A stretch of DNA of 32,080 nucleotides, from NCBI GenBank assembly GCA_016865935.1, contig VGOB01000039.1:1-32080 (forward strand), in the 5' to 3' direction. Shown here piece after piece: positions 6,974-15,779 of this stretch. Position numbers and translations under genes: made by a program. The notes beneath the pieces were generated by a model. The model worked only from the letters and a program-made list of their open reading frames with translations, had not been told where the DNA came from and ran no database searches. How positions within the stretch are numbered: position 1 is the first letter of the stretch; the number at the start of each line of letters is the position of its first letter. The DNA is from Chloroflexota bacterium. Its GTDB lineage: Bacteria; Chloroflexota; Anaerolineae; UBA4142.

Positions 6974-9739
6974 TTACTTGGCTCTCTCCAAATTCAACGC
7001 CAACAACTTTTCCAAGATTCCCTCGTCGCTCAAATTGTGCTGCCACCCATACGCGTCCAGCACGGCGTCATCCAATTTGCGATGCGCGATGGCAAGCCAT
7101 TCCGGGCGCGCATTGTACAGATTGGTCAGCGTGCGCTTTTTCAAATCCGCTTCTGGAATATCTGGCGGATTCAACCACCTATCCCGCTGTTCAACTAATT
7201 CTTTTGCGGCTTGGGCGATTGCTTTGACGCGTTTGTCATTCTTGGATTCTTTGCCCGGCGGAAATGGGAACGGGAATGTTTCAAACGTGGTGGTAGGTGT
7301 ATAGCGCGGGCGGTCAGTCAACGCCGTGCCCATCCGCAACGCCCAGATTTCGTGGACGCGCGAATGGAGAACGCCGAAGAAAAAATCATCGTCACGGGCA
7401 ATAACGTACAAAGTGTGATCTGGAAGCGCTTCCTTATCAAACCAGGTGAACAAACGATGCTTGGAAACATTAGGCGTCACAATATACCGACTCAAATCCT
7501 TAATCGAGGCACGTGTATCGAGCACCAAACGGCGATGCCACCACCAGTATTCTTTTTCTCTTGGAGCATTGGAGTTGTCGCGTACAGGTTTCACCACCTG
7601 TTTTACATATTCGAACGGTTGCTCATAACGCGCGGCTTGTTCTTGTGACATTTCGCCAAAATCAATAATCCATGTCTTGGACCACTTGGCTGTCATATCA
7701 CGCGCATTGTAATATGGTCGTACGACATCAGAATTTGGACGCCCATTGGGATTCCCTTTTGCTTCAAGCATCTTGTGTGCCGTTGTTTCATCAATATCGA
7801 AAGGCCCACCCTTTTCGTCACTGCGAAAACAAATTCCTTCGTTCTCTTTCAGTGTGCTTGCCTCAGTCAGATTTGCAGACGCTGTCAGATTCGCATTGAT
7901 ACTCGGCACTGTCTTACCGTCCATCTGTCGCATTGTTTCTTCGCCGTTATCGAATCCAATCACCGAAACACGCACCGCCGCACCATCCAAAATCCAGTCG
8001 CGGTCACTCCACGCCATAAAAATATCACCAGTCTCTTTGATGCGTTCCAAAACTTTTCGATTCGCGCCGCCACGGATGCCTTGTGTGGCGAGCAATCCCG
8101 CGCGTTTTACTTTGTCTTGTTCAATCATCGCCCGCGCTTTTTCAAACCAGTACGTCACCAAATCGGCAGACGCAGGTACGCGGTCTTTATAAAGTGCGAA
8201 CAAATCGTCCACGTACTTGTCGCCCAAACCTTGTCGTATTTTATTGCCACCCAGGAACGGCGGATTGCCAACAACCACATCGGCGGGAATCCATTCGGGT
8301 TCCATTGACTTGTCGTTCGCGTCGTGCGTCAAAATCGCGTCCATCAACCTGATCGTCTCAATTGCTTTGAGAATCGGTTCGGCGGGATAGCCAAAGCCGT
8401 TGTCGCGCCGCCACTGAATATAGCCAATCCAAATGGAGGTCTGCGCCAAATCGTGTGCGTATGGATTGATTTCGATGCCGTGCATTTGCAGCGGTGAAGG
8501 CGATGGATTCACGTCGGGCAAGAGCATCGGCAAGCCGAGTTCGCTACCAAACACCGAGACCTCTTTCCACAAATCGAGCAAGAGCAAAAGCGCGACGTAC
8601 AAAAAGTTGCCACTGCCGCACGCGGGATCGAGTACCGTGATCTTTGCCAGTTCGCTCGCAAAGCCGAGGAGCAAATCGCGTAGAGCGTTTTGTTTGTTGC
8701 GACTGCGCCCATTCGCGATTGTGCGCGCCTGCTGTTTCACTTGTTCCCAGTGTCGCCGCAGTGGAGCCATCAGTACTGGTTCGACGATGAGCAGAATATC
8801 TGCTTTGCTCGTGTACTGCGCGCCCAGTTTAGCGCGCTCGGACGGATCGAGCGAACGCGAAAAGAGCGTGCCCAAAATGGACGGCTCGATGCTCGACCAG
8901 TCGAGGTCGCACACGCCTGCGAGGATGCTCATCCCGTCGCTGTCGAGCGCGAGCGCGGTGCTATCGTTGAACAGACCACCGTCGAAATATTTGATGTCGT
9001 CCGCGCCAAACGCGCCGCCCGATCTCATCGCCGCAAACAATTGCGCGACGCGCTGCTGGAATGATTCGGGGTGCGTGACCGACGATTTGACCAGTCGCGT
9101 GAAAATCTTGTTGGGCAACAATCCGATGTCTTCGGCAAAGAGGCAGAACAAAATGCGAATGAGAAAATGCGCGGCGGCGTGCGATTCTGCGCCGTCGCGT
9201 CGCAAGAATTCGGCAAGGTGCGCAAATTCTTTGGCGGCTTGTTGTGTGACCTGCTCCGCCGTCTGTTGCGATTTGAACGCTTGCGGATTCTCAAACGCAG
9301 TCTTGATTTGTTCGACACCTTGCGGGGTCAGCAAATCATCCAGTGTAATCGTGATGGCGCGTTTGACGGTGTTGGTAAAGTTGGTATGAATTTCAATGCG
9401 ATCAATATCGGAGACGATCAAGAGCGGAGGATTCTGTAACGATTCGCGGTACTGTTGCAACTGCGCGTATGCTTTGACAAGGTCGGAATGTTTGCCCTTG
9501 TATTCCCATGCAAATGTGTTGCGCAGAAACACGTCTGCCCAGCCTTGTCTGCCACCGTCGCTTTTGCTTGCACCCGCTTCAAACGTAAACCATTCACCTT
9601 TCGGGTCGGCTTCCGACGGTGTTTGATGACCAATGAGGTGGCACAGGTCAATAAAATGTTCTTGCGCGATTTTCTTTTCGTTTGCTGTGACCTTGCGCCA
9701 TTTGGCGACGAACTCTTGGGGGGAAATGGTTGTGGGCAT
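6974..9739 (-). CDS. MmeI-like type IIL restriction-modification enzyme
   Basis: This single-chain enzyme would both cut DNA and methylate adenine at its recognition site. The 921 residues match the length of MmeI. Near the N-terminus is the endonuclease motif D69-X9-E79-Y-K81, with the same spacing as D-X9-EXK in MmeI. A helical linker follows. The methyltransferase has motif I DPACGSGNFL (371-380) and catalytic motif IV NPPF (492-495), which marks a gamma-class N6-adenine methyltransferase. The C-terminal third should contain the target recognition domain. No separate methylase or specificity gene is needed. It is the first gene of the minus-strand island, with a promoter at 9795-9823, and is followed by the DUF262 gene. 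All key catalytic residues are present, so it is probably active. Confidence 0.93.
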   Translation of the reverse strand: MPTTISPQEFVAKWRKVTANEKKIAQEHFIDLCHLIGHQTPSEADPKGEWFTFEAGASKSDGGRQGWADVFLRNTFAWEYKGKHSDLVKAYAQLQQYRESLQNPPLLIVSDIDRIEIHTNFTNTVKRAITITLDDLLTPQGVEQIKTAFENPQAFKSQQTAEQVTQQAAKEFAHLAEFLRRDGAESHAAAHFLIRILFCLFAEDIGLLPNKIFTRLVKSSVTHPESFQQRVAQLFAAMRSGGAFGADDIKYFDGGLFNDSTALALDSDGMSILAGVCDLDWSSIEPSILGTLFSRSLDPSERAKLGAQYTSKADILLIVEPVLMAPLRRHWEQVKQQARTIANGRSRNKQNALRDLLLGFASELAKITVLDPACGSGNFLYVALLLLLDLWKEVSVFGSELGLPMLLPDVNPSPSPLQMHGIEINPYAHDLAQTSIWIGYIQWRRDNGFGYPAEPILKAIETIRLMDAILTHDANDKSMEPEWIPADVVVGNPPFLGGNKIRQGLGDKYVDDLFALYKDRVPASADLVTYWFEKARAMIEQDKVKRAGLLATQGIRGGANRKVLERIKETGDIFMAWSDRDWILDGAAVRVSVIGFDNGEETMRQMDGKTVPSINANLTASANLTEASTLKENEGICFRSDEKGGPFDIDETTAHKMLEAKGNPNGRPNSDVVRPYYNARDMTAKWSKTWIIDFGEMSQEQAARYEQPFEYVKQVVKPVRDNSNAPREKEYWWWHRRLVLDTRASIKDLSRYIVTPNVSKHRLFTWFDKEALPDHTLYVIARDDDFFFGVLHSRVHEIWALRMGTALTDRPRYTPTTTFETFPFPFPPGKESKNDKRVKAIAQAAKELVEQRDRWLNPPDIPEADLKKRTLTNLYNARPEWLAIAHRKLDDAVLDAYGWQHNLSDEGILEKLLALNLERAK

Positions 9740-9794
9740 TTATTGTCTGACCTCAGCGGGATAACAAAAACACCTGCCACTCACGCGCAAACTC

Positions 9795-9823
9795 ATTATA
9801 ACCCAAGCTCACGCAGAATCCAA
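9795..9823 (-). promoter_or_regulatory. Promoter of the restriction-modification operon
   Basis: On the minus strand TTGGAT (9818-9823) and a perfect TATAAT (9795-9800) are 17 bases apart. The -10 box ends about 55 bases before the ATG of the MmeI-like gene. A modest GAGGT lies 10 bases before that ATG. Confidence 0.6.
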
Positions 9824-9866
9824 ACACACGGTAGGGACATCCAATTGAACGCTTCCTATATTGCCA

Positions 9867-11807
9867 CTATATCACACCTTGCGGCGTCGTCGCTGGTTGC
9901 TCCTCCCGCCTAAACTGACTCGTATACAACGCGTGATACACGCCGCCGCGCGCAAGCAATTCGTCGTGCTTGCCGCGCTCGACCACTTCGCCGTCTTGGA
10001 TGACGATCACCTGATCCGCGTTGCGAATCGTAGACAAGCGATGCGCGATGACGAACGAGGTGCGCCCGCGCAATAATTCTTCCAGCGCTTGCTGAATCAA
10101 GCGTTCGGTGCGTGTGTCCACCGACGACGTCGCTTCGTCGAGAATCAGGATGCGCGGATTCGCAAGTGCGGCGCGCGCAATCGAAATCAATTGCCGCTGA
10201 CCCTGGCTCAACCCCGTGCCGCGTTCGCCCAACACGGTTTCGTATTGCTTGGACAACCGTTCGATGAACGAATCCGCGCGGACGAGTTTCGCCGCCGCGA
10301 TCACTTCTGCATCCGTCGCGTCGAGGCGACCGTAACGGATGTTGTTCATCACCGTATCGCTGAACAAAAATGTGTCTTGCAACACGATGCCGATTTGCGC
10401 GCGCAGCGACGCGCGCGTCACTTCGCGCACGTCCACGCCGTCAATCTTGACCGCGCCGCCGACCACGTCGTAAAAACGCGGAATCAAATTGATGATCGTC
10501 GTCTTGCCCGCACCCGTCGGTCCGACGATCGCAACCGTTTGACCTGGCTCGGCGCGCAGCGACACGCCGCACAACACGCGCTCGCCCTTTTTGTACTCCG
10601 CGTCCACGCGATCGAATTCGACCGCGCCAACAATCGGCGGCAGCGCGCGCGCGTTCGATTTGTCCGTCACATCGGGCTGGGTGTCGAGCAAATCGAAAAT
10701 ACGTTCCGCGCCCGCAATCGCGCTTTGGATGTTCGTCCACAACACCGAAATTTGTTGAATCGGCTGATTGAAGCGCTGAACGTAACCCAGGAACGTGACG
10801 ATCAACCCGAGCGACATTGTCGTGCCGAATAAATTCTCTCCGCGCAGTAACGCGATTCCGCCCACGACGACGACGAGCGCGATCGCGAGATAGCCCAGCG
10901 CTTCGAGTGTGGGCGCGAGCGCGGAGGTGAACGCCACCGCGCGAATGTTCGCGTCGCGATACGCCGCGCTGGAACGTTCGAATTCCGCGATGTTTGCGTT
11001 CTCGCGATTGAACGCCTGCACTTCGCGCACGCCCGCGATACTCTCCTGCAAATTTGCGTTCACGTTGCCGATCTCTTTGCGCGTACGGCGAAACGCGCGC
11101 CGCGCCTGATCGGAAAACCAGGTCGTCGCGAGAATCATCAGCGGCACGACCGCCATACTGACGAGCGCGTACGCGACACTCTTCGTCAGCATATTCCACG
11201 TAATCCAAACGAGCAGCAGCGCGCCGCTGACGACTTGGATGAGCGCAAAGTTGATCGCCTGCTGAAGCGTGTCCGTGTCGTTCGTGATGCGACTCATCAC
11301 GTTACCCGTTTCGTTTTCCGCGTAAAATCCAACTGACAAACGGTGCAGATGTCGAAAAACGTCGACGCGTAATCTCTTGAGCACGCGCTGACCCGTCCAG
11401 GTCATCACGTAAAACATCAGCCCGCCAAGAATCGCGCCGAGAAGGTAGATGCCGACGAGCGTCGCGACCAAGCCGCCCAAGCCCGCCAGCGTTTCGTCCA
11501 TCGTGCGATTCGGATGGATCGGTGTATACCAACAATTCGTCGCGCGCATTTCTAGTGTGGCTTTGGACAATTCTTGAAACTGCGGTTCGGGCGCAGGCGC
11601 GAGAAAACAATCCACCACTTGCCCCGTGAGATCGGGTGTGATGACTTGCGTCCACGTGTTGACGATCATCAATCCCGTGACGAGCACGAGCATAAACCAG
11701 TACGGTTTGAAATATGAACCTAGCCGCGCGAGCGTTGCGCCGACGTTGCCTGCCTTGCTCGTTTCTTGCGCAAGCAAGTGGCGCGGACCACCAGGACCGT
11801 GAAACAT
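9867..11807 (-). CDS. ABC exporter half-transporter, catalytically complete subunit
   Basis: The 646-residue protein has a six-helix membrane domain (about residues 35-350) and a nucleotide-binding domain. The latter carries Walker A GPTGAGKTT (429-437), signature LSQGQ (533-537), Walker B ILILDE (553-558) with the catalytic Glu558, and the switch His589 in IAHR. The signature is LSQGQ instead of LSGGQ. The upstream gene (13727-11808) encodes its partner, which lacks the catalytic Glu and His. Together they form a heterodimer like TM287/288 or BmrCD, in which this subunit supplies the active Walker site. The substrate may be a drug or lipid but cannot be read from the sequence. Its ATG follows the partner's stop directly (TAAATG). 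Codons 619-635 are duplicated at 3179-3229. Confidence 0.93.
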   Translation of the reverse strand: MFHGPGGPRHLLAQETSKAGNVGATLARLGSYFKPYWFMLVLVTGLMIVNTWTQVITPDLTGQVVDCFLAPAPEPQFQELSKATLEMRATNCWYTPIHPNRTMDETLAGLGGLVATLVGIYLLGAILGGLMFYVMTWTGQRVLKRLRVDVFRHLHRLSVGFYAENETGNVMSRITNDTDTLQQAINFALIQVVSGALLLVWITWNMLTKSVAYALVSMAVVPLMILATTWFSDQARRAFRRTRKEIGNVNANLQESIAGVREVQAFNRENANIAEFERSSAAYRDANIRAVAFTSALAPTLEALGYLAIALVVVVGGIALLRGENLFGTTMSLGLIVTFLGYVQRFNQPIQQISVLWTNIQSAIAGAERIFDLLDTQPDVTDKSNARALPPIVGAVEFDRVDAEYKKGERVLCGVSLRAEPGQTVAIVGPTGAGKTTIINLIPRFYDVVGGAVKIDGVDVREVTRASLRAQIGIVLQDTFLFSDTVMNNIRYGRLDATDAEVIAAAKLVRADSFIERLSKQYETVLGERGTGLSQGQRQLISIARAALANPRILILDEATSSVDTRTERLIQQALEELLRGRTSFVIAHRLSTIRNADQVIVIQDGEVVERGKHDELLARGGVYHALYTSQFRREEQPATTPQGVI

Positions 11808-13727
11808 TTATCGAGCCTCCACTGAAGACCGAGGACGGAGGACGGAAGACGGAGGAATGTCGTCCGTCGCCGGTCGTCGGTCGTCCGTCGTCCCTGCATC
11901 GCCGATCAATTGCGAATGATAAATCTCCGCGTACATCTCGCTCTCTTCCATCAACTCTTCGTGCTTGCCGCGCGCGACGATTTCGCCTTTGTCGAGCACA
12001 AGAATTTGATCCGCGTTCAGCACGGTGCTGATGCGCTGCGCGATGACGAAACTCGTCCGCCCGCGCATTAGTTGATCGAGCGCGTGTTGGATTCGATACT
12101 CGGTGGCGAGGTCAACGCTGCTCGTCGAATCGTCGAGAATCAGGATGCGCGGATCGAGCAACAACGCGCGCGCAATCGCGACGCGCTGTTTCTGCCCGCC
12201 GCTCAACGTTGCGCCGCGCTCGCCGACGAGCGTATCGTAGCCATCGGGAAAATCGCCGATGAAATCGTGCGCCTCGGCGGCGCGCGCCGCCGCGATCACC
12301 GCGTCCATCGTCGCGTCGGGACGCCCGAACGCGATGTTGTCGCGAATCGTGCCGCTGAACAACGTCGTGTCTTGCAACACGATCCCGATTTGCGAGCGGA
12401 GCGAATCGAGTTTGACATCGCGCACGTCGTTGTCGTCAATCGTTACGCGCCCTTCGCTGGCGTCGTAAAAGCGCGGAATGAGATTGATGATCGTCGTCTT
12501 GCCGCTGCCCGTCGCGCCGAGCAGCGCGATCGTCTGACCTGGGTTCGCTTCAAAACTGACGCGCGACAACACAGGTTCGGAACTGCCGAAATAGCGAAAC
12601 GTGACGTTCTCGAATTTCACGCGACCCTGAATCGGCGCAAGCGCGCGCGCGTTCGGCTTGTCGGTGACGTCGTTCTTCGCGTCGAGAATCTCAAAGATGC
12701 GCGACGCGGACGCGGCGGCTTGCGACATTTGCGATATGATCATTCCCAACATTCCGAGCGGGAAGAAAACGTACAGCAGGTAGAGCGAAAATTTTTGCCA
12801 CTCGCCAATCGTCAGCGCGCCGCCCAGGATTTGCCGACCGCCAAAATACAACACGGCGGCTTGCCCCAGGTTCATAATCAGAAAGATAAACGGAAACAGA
12901 AACGAAAAGACACGCGCGATGACGAGTTGTTGCCGCATCAAATCGTCCGCCGCGCGATTGAAACGGGCTTGCTCGTTCGGCTCGCGCACGAACGCTTGTA
13001 CGACTTTGATGCCCGCGAGGTTCTCCTGCAAAATCGTGTTGAGCGTCGAAAGCTTTTGCTGCACGCGCGTAAACAATGGCTGGGCAACCGCGCCAAAAGC
13101 CATAAACAAGACGAGCGCAATCGGCAGCGTCGGCAGAATTACCAGCGTCAACGGAACGTTCGTCAGCCACAACACGATCAGCGTGCCGAACAACAGGAGG
13201 AACGCTTGCAGCACCATCATCAAACCTTGCCCGATGAACAGCCGCGTTTTCTCCACGTCGTCGGTCGCGCGAATCATCAATTGCCCCGTCTGGTTTTGAT
13301 CGTGATACGAAAACGAGAGCCGCTGAATCTTGGCGAACAATTCATTCCGCAGATCGAACGCGACGCCCTGCGACGCGCGTTCCGCGTTGTACGATTGCGT
13401 GAACGCGAACAGTCCGCGCATCGCCGCGAATCCGACAATGCCGACGGCTGACGCGATCAACCAGGTTTCCAAGTCCGCGCGCGTGAATGGTGGCGGCGCG
13501 GTGGTTGCCGGCACGGCGAGCGCGCCGCCGCGCGTGATTGCGTCAATCGTCGCTTGGACGAGTTGCGGCACCATCAATTGCGCCAGCGTCGAAATGAACA
13601 AACTCGCGTAGGCGATTACCGCGACGCGACGGTAGCGGAACAGGTACCGAATCGCGCGTTGCAGTCCCGCGAAACTGACGCGGTCGCCGCGCGCGCGTGT
13701 TGTTTTCATCGTCATTTGTGTGCGCAT
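11808..13727 (-). CDS. ABC exporter half-transporter, degenerate-site subunit
   Basis: The 639-residue protein has six predicted membrane helices (about 30-335), Walker A GATGSGKTT (404-412), a canonical LSGGQ signature (508-512), and Walker B ILILDD (528-533). Asp533 replaces the catalytic Glu, and Gln564 replaces the switch His (IAQR). The same two changes occur in TM287, the degenerate subunit of the Thermotoga TM287/288 exporter. It should therefore pair with the product of the next gene. The last 30 residues or so are a low-complexity tail encoded by a heptad repeat (11824-11894) and are probably not part of the fold. The ATG at 13727 lies only 8 bases after a TATAAT box, which suggests a leaderless transcript or a start at Met5 or Met7. 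Confidence 0.92.
   Translation of the reverse strand: MRTQMTMKTTRARGDRVSFAGLQRAIRYLFRYRRVAVIAYASLFISTLAQLMVPQLVQATIDAITRGGALAVPATTAPPPFTRADLETWLIASAVGIVGFAAMRGLFAFTQSYNAERASQGVAFDLRNELFAKIQRLSFSYHDQNQTGQLMIRATDDVEKTRLFIGQGLMMVLQAFLLLFGTLIVLWLTNVPLTLVILPTLPIALVLFMAFGAVAQPLFTRVQQKLSTLNTILQENLAGIKVVQAFVREPNEQARFNRAADDLMRQQLVIARVFSFLFPFIFLIMNLGQAAVLYFGGRQILGGALTIGEWQKFSLYLLYVFFPLGMLGMIISQMSQAAASASRIFEILDAKNDVTDKPNARALAPIQGRVKFENVTFRYFGSSEPVLSRVSFEANPGQTIALLGATGSGKTTIINLIPRFYDASEGRVTIDDNDVRDVKLDSLRSQIGIVLQDTTLFSGTIRDNIAFGRPDATMDAVIAAARAAEAHDFIGDFPDGYDTLVGERGATLSGGQKQRVAIARALLLDPRILILDDSTSSVDLATEYRIQHALDQLMRGRTSFVIAQRISTVLNADQILVLDKGEIVARGKHEELMEESEMYAEIYHSQLIGDAGTTDDRRPATDDIPPSSVLRPRSSVEAR
11824..11894. 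repeat. Heptad repeat with inverted arms, GAC-N4 type (locus B)
   Basis: The left arm has units GACCGAG, GACGGAG, GACGGAA and GACGGAG. The right arm, read on the other strand, has GACGACG, GACGACC, GACGACC and a degenerate unit. The arms are inverted and could form an imperfect hairpin. The repeat lies inside the reading frame of the 639-residue ABC subunit and encodes most of its C-terminal tail. Confidence 0.7.
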
Positions 13728-13735
13728 CGTGGTTG

Positions 13736-13764
13736 ATTATATGCTGGCGGTGAGCAAATGACAA
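13736..13764 (-). promoter_or_regulatory. Promoter of the ABC exporter operon
   Basis: On the minus strand TTGTCA (13759-13764) and a perfect TATAAT (13736-13741) are 17 bases apart. The -35 box is part of the GAC-N4 heptad repeat (TGACAA on the plus strand). Only 8 bases separate the -10 box from the ATG at 13727, so the message would be leaderless or nearly so. Confidence 0.6.
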
Positions 13765-13864
13765 ATGAGTAAATGAGAATGAGCAAATGACAAATGAACG
13801 AATGACAAATGTCAGACGAGGAATGATGAGCGATTTGTTCATTTGCAATTTGTCATTTGTCATT
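13752..13864. repeat. Heptad repeat with inverted arms, GACAAAT type (locus C)
   Basis: The left part (13752-13813) is a run of 7- and 8-base units around ATGACAA and ATGAGCAA. The right part (13832-13864) holds the same units inverted (TTGTCATTTGTCATT). A long imperfect hairpin is possible. It fills the intergenic space between the divergent ABC exporter and MFS exporter genes and contributes the -35 box of the former. Confidence 0.8.
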
Positions 13865-13870
13865 CGCTTC

Positions 13871-13899
13871 TTGGCATCCCGCGCGTTTTGTGCTATATC
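13871..13899 (+). promoter_or_regulatory. Promoter of the MFS exporter gene
   Basis: TTGGCA (13871-13876) and TATATC (13894-13899) are 17 bases apart, 5 of 6 and 4 of 6 matches to consensus. It would give a leader of roughly 90 bases containing the palindrome at 13915-13977. Confidence 0.5.
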
Positions 13900-13914
13900 T
13901 ATTTGGGGATGGCG

Positions 13915-13977
13915 GTAGGGGCGAAGCATTTTTTGTCCTGAGCGGAGCGAAGGATCAGAAAAATGCTTCGCCCTTAC
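13915..13977. repeat. Palindromic element in the leader of the MFS gene
   Basis: GTAGGGGCGAAGCATTTTT (13915-13933) is the inverted copy of 13959-13977 with one mismatch in 19 bases. The 25-base loop includes CCTGAGCGGAGCGAAGGATCAG. The arms could form a strong hairpin in the mRNA. The first in-frame ATG of the exporter (13963) lies in the right arm. The shape suggests a dispersed non-autonomous palindrome. Confidence 0.8.
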
Positions 13978-13998
13978 ATCGCGATCTTGAGAGTCCTG

Positions 13999-15342
13999 AT
14001 GCAAAACAAATGGTGGATTTTCCTTTCAGTCGGCGTCGGCGCGTTTATGTCGGCGATTGGCGTCAGCGTCGTCAATATCGTTTTGCCCGTCGTGAGTACC
14101 GATTTCGGCGTGGACGTTTCCACAATCGAATGGGTCATTACCGTTTATTTGCTGATCGTCAGCGGGCTATTGTTGAGTTTCGGTCGCTTGGGCGATTTGC
14201 GCGGACACAAGGTTGTCTACGTGTCGGGTTTTGTGATTTTCCTGATCGCCGCGCCGTTGTGCGGGTTCGCGCAGAACGCGCCGATGTTGATCGCGGCGCG
14301 CGCGCTGCAAGCGTTCGGCGCGGCGATGGTTTTTTCCAATTCACCTGCGATCCTCACGAAAAATTTTCCTGCGACCCAGCGCGGTCAGGTGTTGGGTCTG
14401 CAAGCGATGATGACGTACCTGGGTCTCACCGTGGGTCCATCGCTCGGCGGGTGGCTGACGATGCAATTCAGCTGGCGCGCGGTCTTTTTCATCAACCTGC
14501 CGATTGGCTTGCTGGCGCTGTGGTTGAGCGCGCGTTTCATTCCGCGCGACGCGCCATCGGAAAAACGCGAACCATTCGATTTGATTGGCGCGGCAACATT
14601 TATGATCGGTCTCGTTCTGCTGTTGCTTGCGCTGAATCAAGGTCACGCGTGGGGCTGGTCATCGCCGATCATCGTCGCGATGTTGATTGCCGCGTTCGGC
14701 ATCGCCGCGATTTTCTTGCGGATCGAACGACGCGTTGCCAGCCCGATGCTCGATCTCACGCTGTTTCGCGCGCGACTTTTTTCGGCGGCGACGGTCAGCG
14801 CGATCGCGAATTACATTTGCATTTACACCGTTTTGTTTTTGATGCCGTTCTATCTGATCCGGGCGCGCGGCTTTAATCCCGCGCAAGCCGGGCTGCTCCT
14901 CACCGCGCAGCCGCTGTTGATGGCGATCAGCGCGCCCTTGAGCGGCGCGCTCTCCGATAAAATCGGTTCGCGTTTTTTGGCGACCCTGGGTATGGCGATT
15001 CTCGCGCTCGGCGCGTTTTTGCTTTCGCGCCTCGATTCTGTGTCGTCGTCCGCCGAGATCGCGATTGCGCTCGCAGTCGTCGGTTTGGGCACCGGCATTT
15101 TTTCTTCGCCGAACAACAGCGCGTTGATGGGCGCGGCGCCGCGCCATCGGCAAGGGATCGCGGCGAGCGTCTTGGCGACGGCGCGTAACGGCGGAATGGT
15201 TTTAGGCGTCGGACTCGCGGGCGCGATCTTTGCGACGGTGCAGACGCAATTCGGCGGAACGATCTTTGACGCGATCAGCGCGGGGTTGCTGGCTGCCGCG
15301 CTCGTTGCGCTGATCGGCGCGTTGACTTCGGCGATGCGGTGA
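13999..15342 (+). CDS. MFS exporter, DHA2 (EmrB/QacA) family
   Basis: This is a proton-coupled efflux protein of the inner membrane, probably for drugs or other toxic small molecules. From ATG 13999 it has 447 residues and a series of hydrophobic helices starting at about residue 5. Family signs are the loop motif A, GRLGDLRGHKVVYV, and the motif C-like block VGPSLGGWL, followed by SWRAVFFINLPIG, a run typical of the DHA2 group. DHA2 members usually have 14 membrane helices. An in-frame ATG at 13963 gives 12 more residues (MLRPYIAILRVL) but is encoded by the palindromic element, so the later ATG with GAGAG about 8 bases upstream is preferred. It converges on the TumE-like module. Confidence 0.88.
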   Translation: MQNKWWIFLSVGVGAFMSAIGVSVVNIVLPVVSTDFGVDVSTIEWVITVYLLIVSGLLLSFGRLGDLRGHKVVYVSGFVIFLIAAPLCGFAQNAPMLIAARALQAFGAAMVFSNSPAILTKNFPATQRGQVLGLQAMMTYLGLTVGPSLGGWLTMQFSWRAVFFINLPIGLLALWLSARFIPRDAPSEKREPFDLIGAATFMIGLVLLLLALNQGHAWGWSSPIIVAMLIAAFGIAAIFLRIERRVASPMLDLTLFRARLFSAATVSAIANYICIYTVLFLMPFYLIRARGFNPAQAGLLLTAQPLLMAISAPLSGALSDKIGSRFLATLGMAILALGAFLLSRLDSVSSSAEIAIALAVVGLGTGIFSSPNNSALMGAAPRHRQGIAASVLATARNGGMVLGVGLAGAIFATVQTQFGGTIFDAISAGLLAAALVALIGALTSAMR

Positions 15343-15357
15343 TCGAGTGCAATGCTT

Positions 15358-15777
15358 TCAGGTGTGTGTTAGCGTTTCGATTTCTCGAAGCAGGAACGGC
15401 AAGTTGGGGCGCGAGAAACTGATCTCGAATGCGGGGACGCGGTTGCGTTTGATGTCAGGGGGAATATGTTTGTGGTGGGGAAACGTGGATGCCAATGTTC
15501 GATCGTTTGGATGCGGAAAGTCGTCGTACCAATATAGACGCTCTTCGCCTCGATAAACTTCGTAGCCATACGCCGTGATTTGGGCGGCGTCGAAATCCAG
15601 CTCTTCGCGTATTCGCAAATGCGTTCCATTCTGGAAGACAATGTCGCCCTCGGCAATTCCTGTGTAGGGGCTGTCAGACCACACGATCACAGTCGAGTGT
15701 TTGATGTCGGGGCGGTCGAGCAACTGCGCGACACAACGACTATACGCCGCAAGCGACGTGAAGGGGGATTCGTTCAT
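15358..15777 (-). CDS. TumE-like (DUF6516) toxin component
   Basis: The 139-residue protein resembles the TumE/DUF6516 family, which is annotated as the toxin of small toxin-antitoxin modules. Visible hallmarks are LRIREELDF (54-62), [20 protein letters not shown] (67-86) and [16 protein letters not shown] (about 97-112), with conserved acidic, Arg and His-rich residues that could be catalytic. The C-terminus ends in [13 protein letters not shown]. It starts directly after the stop of a small helical gene (15780-16049), a spacing typical of antitoxin-toxin pairs. The biochemical activity of the family is not something I can state from the sequence. Confidence 0.7.
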   Translation of the reverse strand: MNESPFTSLAAYSRCVAQLLDRPDIKHSTVIVWSDSPYTGIAEGDIVFQNGTHLRIREELDFDAAQITAYGYEVYRGEERLYWYDDFPHPNDRTLASTFPHHKHIPPDIKRNRVPAFEISFSRPNLPFLLREIETLTHT

Positions 15778-15779
15778 CG

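Noticed and set aside
12072-13451. Long plus-strand open frame of 459 codons
   Set aside because: It is antisense to the ABC exporter gene and rich in Arg, His and Gln, as expected for a GC-rich shadow frame; no family is recognisable.
13752-13864. CRISPR-like array
   Set aside because: Units are 7-8 bases with no spacers and occur in inverted arms; there are no cas genes nearby.
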